64,000 bases of DNA from positions 70,269,319 to 70,333,318 of the forward strand of contig CP136069.1 in the NCBI GenBank assembly GCA_032622095.1. The letters are read 5' to 3'. The DNA comes from Siphonodentalium dalli (Eukaryota; Mollusca; Scaphopoda; Gadilida; Siphonodentaliidae). This document shows positions 56,150 through 64,000 of this stretch, piece by piece (position 1 is the stretch's first letter; each line of letters starts with the position of its first letter). Below the pieces are notes generated by a model, which was given only the letters and a program-made list of their open reading frames with translations, searched no databases and was not told the origin of the DNA. The translations under genes were made by a program, and so were the position numbers.

Positions 56150-57820
56150 TTCTATTAAAATAACGTGGACCTGATCACAACAACAACTCAATGAAAACTG
56201 AAAACATTTGGCACCAAAACAAATAATACATGACCCTCCATTTGCGACATATGGTTCAAAATATATAACAAGATGCGTTTCAACTATTTGGAATCCTTTC
56301 TGTGAGACGTCTTTGTAGCTTGTCGTAATTTTATGGACAAAAAAAGATGAATTATTGATAGACGACTCAATGATAGACGTTTCTGAGAGGAGGACAATGG
56401 CATACTGTTCATAAATATTATATCTCACGCGACTTTCTCGCGTTCTGATTGGCTGCACACTGCTATACTATTTTACGATAATATATATACCACAGTCGGA
56501 TTCCTACTCGCCTGCTATTATTTTTCTATTTATAGTGACACACTCATTTCGTGCAATTTGATTGCCACCTGAAGACACGGCCAATCTGAAATTATAGCGC
56601 CCGCTCTCCCGCGGCGAAGCCGCGGAAGCGAAGCGACCTAGGGTATACGTATGTGGATATGAGATATACTAATCGACTCTTTCAGCCCAATCTTAAAATA
56701 GATTGAAATTACCTAAAATAGATAATTTATTCATAACTCAAGGGTCAGCCGAGTCCAAATTTTTTGTTGGCGACGGCCGCCATTTTTTATTGATTAAAAC
56801 CACCTCGAAATGTGCAAAATGCTCCAGGGCAAAAATAAATAACTTTGTTCCGGCAAATGTTAGCTATACTTCATCATATGTAGGAACAACATGTTCCTAA
56901 AGCCAAAGATATTTAAAAAATTGAATGTAAATTAAACCAAAGCTCTGGTTAACAAAAATGTTAAATTGCATGAAAAAGTTTTGTTTACATATTTTATAAA
57001 ATTATTAATAATATTTGCCCCGAAAGAGGAATATAGGGGCCTTACTGGTCGTTTAGATATTATCTTCCATTTTCTAACGGTATTTTCGCCTAAAAGATTG
57101 ATGAATTATTCTCGAAGTTCAAGGCCGACAAAGTGAAACTATAAGTTCCGATTGAAAGATCGCATAGTCCTTTTAAGATAACTTTTTGGAAAACCAGTAA
57201 AGGCGTCATGACAACAAGACGTGCATCATGACGTCACAACATACATCGGCGCGCAAAACTCCAGACACAGGACTGCGTCGATGGCCAGACAGCTGATACA
57301 CGTGTTACACGGTCAGGATAAACGACACATCTGCCAAACATTTACGTTATATGTGATTATTTACATATATATAATTGTCTTGTGTCCCGTTACGGTTTAT
57401 CATCAAATCCTTCTAAAGATATAAAATCATCCGATAATCCCATGAACAGTAACAAACGGGCGCAAATTACGTTTACGTATGATCATATTATATTGTACCT
57501 TACTTGTTGCAATATCGGTATATTTATATATTGATAGACTTCTTGGTGAATTTATTGATCTTACGTATGTCCGATCATTGCTATCCAATGTGTTTAATTT
57601 TTTTAATTTAATTGGCAAGCGGACAGTCTTAATTTATAATTGCCAGTGAACGTTATCTATAACTTCCTTTTCTGTTTTATCAAAGATAAACAAATTATCA
57701 AAATATTCCCGTAAATTGTAAGATCTGAGACCGATTTCCAAAATTCACGGTGTATAAGTAACAATTTGACAAAATCAGATACAAAAATTGTGTGAGAATT
57801 GATACCGATGTTCGATATAA
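56150..57820. other. Nothing recognised apart from a small GC-rich hairpin
   Basis: ctcccgcggcgaagccgcgg at about 56608 is a short strong hairpin (ccgcggc/gccgcgg) with gaagcgaagcgacc after it. The other sequence is AT-rich; ORFs have no domain. Confidence 0.4.
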
Positions 57821-57827
57821 TATAATA

Positions 57828-57964
57828 AATAATGCATGTCTTGTCGTTCACTATGCCAAAATAGTGGTTCTCGAGGAGGAACACTCCACACGCCTGCGGC
57901 TCGTGGACTATTCCTCCTCTCGGACCACTAATTTAGCATTGTGAACTCCAAGCCATGCATTATC
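57828..57964. repeat. 137-bp palindrome (MITE)
   Basis: ataatgcatgtcttgtcgtt (57828) and the arm with ttcactatgccaaaatagtgg and ggaggaaca pair with gttcctcctc-like, ccactaatttagcattgtgaa and ccatgcattat (ending 57964). The loop lies around 57890-57900. A plain foldback insertion. Confidence 0.65.
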
Positions 57965-58139
57965 TATATAATGATATGTTCACAATTTAACAAGCTACAA
58001 TATATCGAATCTCTCGGAACTAAGAACAACATCACCACAAAGGTTATTAAAATGAACCGATCAAAATATGGTTAGAGTTCAAAATCCAAAAATTCCCGAA
58101 AATATGGTGTCACAGTGTATCCCGGCGATCAACAGTGGG

Positions 58140-58215
58140 TTTAGTGCAAGGTGTTCCCCGGTGTTTCGCTTATCGCACACTCTTCGCGTATTGTATTTGA
58201 CCGCCGCGGTCTTAT
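58140..58215. repeat. End fragment of the element seen at 3530-4105
   Basis: gtgttccccggtgtttcgct followed by tatcgcacactcttc resembles the right end of the element downstream of the transporter gene. Only one end is present. Confidence 0.4.
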
Positions 58216-58462
58216 CTTTCATGTCTGTATGTATATAGGATCATGCCACGCACGCGCACCTTATAGATAACCACCAACACATATATTTTCCGATCCCAGG
58301 CCGCCATGTTGTTCTTAATTGTTCTTCCGTTCTTCGTTTCTTCTTGTTTCGGGTAAGAGGGTCCATTTAAAGAACCAAAGTCCGTTTTCATACCAAATAA
58401 TTTCAGAATTAGAAGTTTACCAGGCGAAAGAAGTATTAATAATACGATAGCTTGTCCGCTCT

Positions 58463-58560
58463 TTAACCCTTTCATGACGGGAGCTAAGCTGGCTAAGCAT
58501 TATATATCCTGTGCCAGTGCATTCTCTTATATATTCGAGTCCCCCACATGGAGTCTTTTT
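58463..58560. mobile_element. Partial MITE, relative of 49594-49864
   Basis: TTAACCCTTTCATGACGGG, then tgccagtgcattctcttata and tattcgagtc: the left third of the 49594 element. The right part is missing. Confidence 0.6.
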
Positions 58561-58732
58561 CTAGGCTGACACAAATAAATCCTAAAACTAACCAAAATTG
58601 CCTATATACCTGTGGCAGAGACTGTGTTTATACCTGGGTATTATATTTCGTTATATTCACCAAGGTCACATATACTATACGTTTCCTGTAACCAACCGCA
58701 CCACGGCGTGTACCCCTTCTCCTTAATCTTAC

Positions 58733-59225
58733 TTATTAGCGCGCCGCGTGTATACTGTTCTGCAAATTTTAATAGCCGTGGGCCCGTGGGCATTTTATTT
58801 ATAGATAATTGGGTTTTCCGGTTTAAAAGTCGAACTGCGCGACCAGGAGGCCGAGTCCGGTAAAAGGTGCAGTTGGGAATTTCAATTTCGTTTATTGTCC
58901 TTTACATTATTATGCCAATAATGTTGATTTTTGGTTTGTGACAAGCTATGTCAATTACCAAAAAATGAAATTTAAAAGATAATTTGTAAGTCTTATATTT
59001 CAACTTTTATAGACATTTTCCGTTCTGCAGCCCACTGCTGGTTGTGGTCGAATACGGTCGAGTCGGCCACCGGTTCGCTAATTAGGTGCTGGTTGTTATT
59101 GTTATTTTAACGGAATTCTGATTTGGTCGTTCGCGAAACCAATATATTTATTTTCTATAATTACAATCATGGGTAAATAATATATGATCTTGAGCGCGTT
59201 ACCATTTCTGGCTATGGTTTTCTTG
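58733..59225. repeat. Dispersed repeat R2, copy 2
   Basis: Same block order as copy 1 at 51951. Begins ttattagcgcgccgcgtgta and ends ggttttcttg. About 190 bp separates it from copy 3. Confidence 0.75.
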
Positions 59226-59416
59226 AATCTAGTTGCTGCACACAATGCAACAAATAGCAACAATGAGTCTATTACGAAACCGATTTTGTTGCAGCATGAA
59301 AGTTAGTCTTACATACATGTGACATACGTGTATGGTTTATTATCACGGATAGCGTTGAAGTATATTACTAGTATGTATAGGGCAAGGTTGTGCACTTCAG
59401 TTTCTGCGTTAAATTC

Positions 59417-59926
59417 ATTACGCGCGCCGCGTGTATACTGGTGTCCAAATTCTTGTTTCGGTCGGGCGCTGGAGTTTTCGCTGGGGTTTTTATTTATAGA
59501 TATTGGGAATGTTTGGGACGGATTTAAAAGTCGAACTGCGCCACCCAGAGGCCGAGTCCGGTAAAAGGTGTAGTTGGGATTTTCAATTTCGTTTATTGTC
59601 CTTTACATTATTATGTCAATAATATTGATTTTTGGTTGGTGACAAGCTATGTCAATTACAAATAAAAGAAATGAAAAAGATAATTTGTAAGTCTTATATT
59701 TCAACTTTTATAGACATTTTTCGTTCTGCAGCCCACCGGGGTTGTGGTCGGAGACGGCCGAGTCGGTCGCCGGTTCGTTAATTAGGTGCTGGTTGTTATT
59801 GTTATTTTAACGGAATTCTGAGTTGGTCATTCGCAAAACCAATATATTTTATATTCTATAATTACATTCATGGGTATATAATATATGATCTTGAGCGCGT
59901 TACCATTTCTGACATTGGTTTTCTTG
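59417..59926. repeat. Dispersed repeat R2, copy 3
   Basis: Begins cattacgcgcgccgcgtgta and ends cattggttttcttg. It is closer by eye to copy 1 than to copy 2 in its last 150 bases. Confidence 0.75.
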
Positions 59927-60464
59927 TTAATTAATCATCACGCCAAATGAAACGACCACGCACTGTGTGGCGAAATATGATTTCGTGTGCTACATGCCCG
60001 AAATAATTTTTTACCAGACTGTTGAATGTATTCTTAGCAGAACAAAAACGAACATTAAAGGCGTAAGTTATTGGGTTTGGTCATTCTCTCAATATTGCTA
60101 TTTATGGTATTGTGTGCAGCAGATATGTGTAACATTCAGGATAATGGGTACACGCGGTGATGCGATTGCAGAAAATGTAATACGTTTCGAGTCTCTGCAA
60201 CAGATTATGTATAGGCAATTTTGGTTAAGTTGAGAATTTATTGAAGATAGTCCATGGTACTCCCTCGTATTTTGACAAATTGCGTTCATAGTATACCACC
60301 ATGCTTTATTGTAAAAAAAGCGAGATAATCGTGTTTCATAACTTGACGGAGGCAACTATAACTACTATTTTAAGACACGACAATATAGGATCTACATATT
60401 TTACCCAGTAATCTATAAATAGCTCTCATACTGTTCAATAGTAGCGAATATTGAAAGATTGGAT

Positions 60465-61090
60465 GTGTAGATATAAACATAAATGATGATCGGTCACCTT
60501 CGTGAGACTTCTCTGAGTACACATATTTAAGCTTCTAGAAAGGTCACAAAATAATTACATCCCTATTAAATCCCATTTAACTGTTTAAGTACACATATAT
60601 CACACGATTTAAAATAAACAGTACATATAACTCAAACTGCGTTATTTTTTCTGTTTCTGGGTGCACTGGGTTGTATGAGACCGTAAAATCATTCTTCTAC
60701 GCATAATTCGAGAACTAATTCACTCTTATAGGACCAGCTATTAAATTTTCAACAAATTCTAAATTTCATTCGATTTTGTCTATTTTAGCGGTCTTTTTGG
60801 GACAGACATTCTACCGATATAGTTTACGACTAAGCATTGTTTGTGTGTATTTTATAGTATTACTAATTTGGTATTAGTTAGTGCACATACAACAGACAAT
60901 AAGAATTTATTCGATACCAACTGCCATCATGGACGCCATCTTGGATTATAAAAAATGTTCAAAGCGGATTTTGAATATGTTATACATGTATAGAGGATAT
61001 GTTCTTCTTCGAAATGGAATTAAAACAAACTTAGTCCAAATTTTTTCTAGGTTGACCCTAAACTTTGAGTTTATCGACCAGACTATATAT
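60465..61090. repeat. Dispersed repeat R1, copy 2
   Basis: Matches 60-735 with the same block order: aaatgatgatcggtcacctt, gcttctagaaa, caaactgcgttatttttt, gtttacgactaagcattgtt, caaagcggattttgaatatg and ttttttctaggttgac. It runs almost up to the acceptor of the EF-hand exon. The ORF beginning at 60881 starts inside this repeat, so its first ~70 codons are not coding. Confidence 0.6.
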
Positions 61091-61098
61091 ATTTTCAG

Positions 61099-61235
61099 TC
61101 AGACCGGGTCAGATTCAGTATTCGGGGAATACAGCACATTCGCTTTAGAGCTTTTCCAGGGCTCCGACAAGGATGGTGATGGGTATTTTACGTCGTCGGA
61201 TCTGGAGGCGATTCTAATGTCCTACGACATCGATG
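61099..61235 (+). CDS. EF-hand protein, single exon
   Basis: Acceptor atatattttcag (ending 61098) in phase 2, donor gtgagt at 61236 in phase 1. Reads QTGSDSVFGEYSTFALELFQ, GSDKDGDGYFTSSDLEAILM and SYDIDG. The EF loop is DKDGDGYFTSSD: Asp at 1, 3 and 5, Gly at 6, hydrophobic at 8, but Asp rather than Glu at 12, which often lowers Ca affinity. The exon stops four residues into what may be a second loop (DIDG). Calmodulin-like or another EF-hand family cannot be told. No other exon was found with confidence, so the gene is partial or decayed. Confidence 0.7.
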
Positions 61236-61475
61236 GTGAGTCACGTGATATCGTCGTAGTCCATTAAATTTAAACGGACATGGTCCATTGTGAACCAATT
61301 GCAACACGCTTGTATTATATGTGTACATGTATACCACTGATTTAACCAGTACTGGTAAAGGGGTGGCTAATTGCTAACTAAATATACAGGGTACACGGAC
61401 CCCAGTACCTACCACGCTAGAATGGTGCAAACTTATATTAGCCATGTTAGAATTGCGATCGGTCACAATACCTAT

Positions 61476-62249
61476 TAGTCCAGAGGGCTAATATGTGTAC
61501 CCTTGCACCCCTGGGACTTAACTTTACCCCACTCATTTTGTTCCTATTTATGTCATTCAACTATTCAGAAATGTTAAAAAGAAAAAACAATGGACGTATA
61601 GACTCCAGTCAAGATGGCGTCCATCATGGCCGCCGTTTTTCAGTCTAGGCCCCAAGCCAGTTTGATGCAAATTATAGCGGGAAAAAATCCATTATTTCTG
61701 GTAATGTTAATGGTGACAATAGTAAGAAAAAACCATGGTGCATCAGACATGTTAGTATTCAGTATACAGAAGGCAGAATATCCAATTGTATACATAAACG
61801 ACAACTTGTAAGCGATTGCATGGCACGCTGGGGCAATATATACCATTTTCCATTTTTTGCGGCCATTTTGGCAGCCATTTTGAACTACAGTAACAATTTT
61901 GGTTCCAATGAGTTGGAATATTCATAGGTAATGATATGCTTCACTTACATTACAAAGTTCTGTTCATTTCTTGTTGAAATATGACTAGAATCCCAATTGT
62001 GATTATTTTGTGAAATGTTATACCGCATTCTGTAAAATCGAATTTTTGAGGGATCGGAAGGGGCTAGGACACCATTAATTGCATATTTCATTGCTGATGG
62101 CTGCCATCTTGTCTGGAGTATACACGGCCACTTTTTTCTTGTTAACATTGCTTAAAAATTGAAGGACATAATAAGGAACAAAATGAGTGGGGTATAAAGT
62201 TAAGTCCCAGGGGGGTGCAAGGTTACCCCTATTAGCTCCCGGACTTTAT
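61476..62249. mobile_element. ~770 bp TIR element
   Basis: Left arm 61476-61580 and right arm 62145-62249 are inverted repeats of about 100 bp, sharing gggacttaactttaccccac, tcattttgttcct and ttgcaccccctggg-like blocks. The inside contains short gccgccatttt/ggcagccatttt repeats. No transposase; ORFs 61614-61811 and its antisense are anonymous. Confidence 0.65.
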
Positions 62250-63060
62250 ATAAAGCGTCAACATAAAATGGAATAATAACAAAGCGCGGGGAATATTATA
62301 AGTTATTGTGGTCGCAGGGTGGTAATTTGCATGGTTTGACATTGACGGGTTGGAGTTTATGTCACGGAGCGACGTGGTCGAACATTGGCTCCAAGCCGTT
62401 AATACAACGCCATGTAACGCCATATTACTGTGAATCAGCCACAATAATGTATGTTATGTTCTGCCGACAGTATGTTATGTTCATTGCAATTTGACATTTA
62501 TTTCTGAAGAATGCTTAGCTTATAGGGGAACGACACCCTGGATAAAATCGACTATCATTATTGATATTACTCCCATCTATGTACGATTAAATATGCACAT
62601 ATATGTTAAATGCACTGCGGGCACATGTACATGTATAAAACTGTAGTGAAAATCAAAGTATACAAAATTCGAATGTCCTGCAATCCACTGGGGGATTCCA
62701 TTTATATCGGTCGATGACGCCGTCAATCCGCATTCCGGTTTGAATGTGTTTTCTTCCATGCGATTTTCTCTGACTGTTTCCGTTAAATTCTTCGCATTAA
62801 TAGCAATTAAAACAGCAATATATATGTATTTATTAATTTACTGTGACGAATAATGATTTCAATGGGTTCTGTCGGGTACAGTTTGAACCTGAATTCACGG
62901 ACGATGAGCTGGCCAATTTCTTTAGCGTCCAATTCAGCGGGTGTGTTTGGGGTGAAACCACGATTTCTTGGTCGCTTGGGATTGAGTGGTGTGTGTGCTA
63001 GGAATGTGATACTATTGCTAGGGATGAAGATTCAGTTTGCTGTCAGGAAACAGAATATTG
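62250..63060. other. Possible decayed second EF-hand exon; otherwise nothing
   Basis: At 62865-62950 the plus strand can be read DFNGFCRVQFEPEFTDDELA then NFF, which resembles an EF loop entering its second helix. There is, however, no acceptor upstream in an open frame, and the phase does not fit the exon at 61235. A cluster of inverted ggtc/gacc pieces is at 62310-62400. Confidence 0.25.
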
Positions 63061-63105
63061 TAGAAAGCTAATACCTGATGATCAGTCATCTATTTTATAT
63101 TTTGC

Positions 63106-64000
63106 AACTTCTGTATGTCTGTCTGTCTGTCTGTCTGTATGTATGTATGTATGTATGTTATTGACTCAAAAACTGCTAGACCGATCCGACTCAAATTTGG
63201 TATGTATGGCTACTTTGATCCCGGGAACAAAATGGGCGGGTTCAATTTCACATGCCACCGTGTCCTTGACCTCGCTCATATACGCTCATATAGGCATGTT
63301 TCTTGACCTCGACCGATCCGACTAAAATTTGGTATGTAGGCCTAATTTGATCCCGGGAACAATATGGGCGGGTCCAATTTCACGTGCGACCGTGTCCTTG
63401 ACCTTGACATTGACCTCGCTCATATACGCTCATATTGGCATGTTTCTGGACCTCGACCGATACGACTTTAATATGTATGACTACATGGGCGGGTCCAATT
63501 TCACGTGCGACCGTGTCCTTGACCTTAACATCGCTCATATAGCCATGTTTCTGGACCTCGACCGATACGACTCAAATTTTTTATGTTGAACTACTTTGAT
63601 CCCGGGAAAAATATGGGCGGGTCCAATTTCACGTGCGACCGTGTCATTGACCGTGACCTCGCTCATATAGGCTACGCTCATATAGGCATGTTTATGACCT
63701 CGACCGATCTGACTAAAATTTGGTATGTTGACCTACTTTGATCCCGGGAACAATATGGGCAGATCCAATTTCACGTTCGACCGTATCCTTGACCTTGACC
63801 TCGCTCGTATACGCTCATATAGGCATGCTTCTGGAACTCGACCGATCCGACTCAAATTTGGTATGTATGCCTACTTTGATCCCGGGAACAATATGAGTGG
63901 GTCCAATTTCACGTGCGACCGTGTCCTTGACCTTGACCTCGTTCATATACGCTCATATAGGCATTTTTATGGACCGACGCTGTATATTCTGCCCAGACGG
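63106..64000. repeat. Tandem repeat, ~130 bp unit, about 6 copies, with TCTG/TATG microsatellite
   Basis: (TCTG)n(TATG)n at 63113-63158 leads into units starting near 63179, 63311, 63453, 63560, 63700 and 63840. Each has gaccgatccgactcaaattt, ggtatgtaggcctactttga, tcccgggaacaatatgggcg, ggtccaatttcacgtgcgac and cgctcatatacgctcatata. Shortened units are present (63453, 63560). The array runs off or ends near the window edge (ctgtatattctgcccag differs). A solo copy with the same microsatellite is at 25020. ORFs here are repeat translations. Confidence 0.85.

Noticed and set aside
62577-62759. Minus-strand ORF with ECGLTASSTDINGIPQWIAG as a possible extracellular domain exon
   Set aside because: One Cys, no second half, no consistent splice sites; could not be tied to any family.

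Overview
The window is animal (eukaryotic) genomic DNA. It is AT-rich, the genes are split by GT-AG introns, and most of the sequence is decayed transposons, microsatellites and minisatellites. No bacterial features, rRNA, tRNA or CRISPR are visible. The C-terminal membrane tail of the large lectin gene resembles receptors I associate with molluscs, annelids and brachiopods, and simple repeats such as tacatgtacatgta are common in such genomes. A marine lophotrochozoan invertebrate is therefore my best guess. This is inference; no species can be named.

Layout. 1-4100: the 3' end of a plus-strand monocarboxylate-transporter-like MFS gene (exons 991-2391 and 3370-3506), with repeats before, inside and after it. 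4240-5600: an element whose inverted ends are themselves tandem repeats. 6020-9165: a Crypton-type (DUF3504) tyrosine recombinase, broken by a stop and frameshifts. It is also split by a 1.56 kb element inserted at TTAA exactly between the catalytic His and Tyr. 9300-11700: palindromes, a dispersed repeat and one possible small terminal exon.

11777-45563, minus strand: one large multi-exon gene. In transcription order it encodes four C-type lectin-like domains (CTLDs), each made of two exons, then a single ~415-codon threonine-rich mucin-like exon, then a terminal exon with a Cys-rich juxtamembrane region, one membrane helix and a short tail. All ten exons join in consistent phase: phase-1 borders between domains and a phase-2 intron inside each CTLD. 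It reads as a cell-surface lectin on a glycosylated stalk. Its first exons lie beyond 45.6 kb; two doubtful exon candidates sit at 48.6 and 49.9 kb. Its introns hold a ~2.4 kb palindrome, TTAA-target MITEs, LINE fragments, a 1.7 kb TIR element inserted in a satellite, and a row of decayed copies of one CTLD exon.

46180-64000: minisatellites, LINE fragments on both strands, three copies of a ~0.5 kb dispersed repeat, palindromic MITEs, and one plus-strand exon with an EF-hand (61099-61235) whose gene probably continues to the right. The window ends in a ~130 bp tandem repeat that has a solo copy at 25 kb.

The genes show no operon-like relation. The main story is an exon-shuffled lectin receptor still being duplicated and eroded inside a repeat-dense region.
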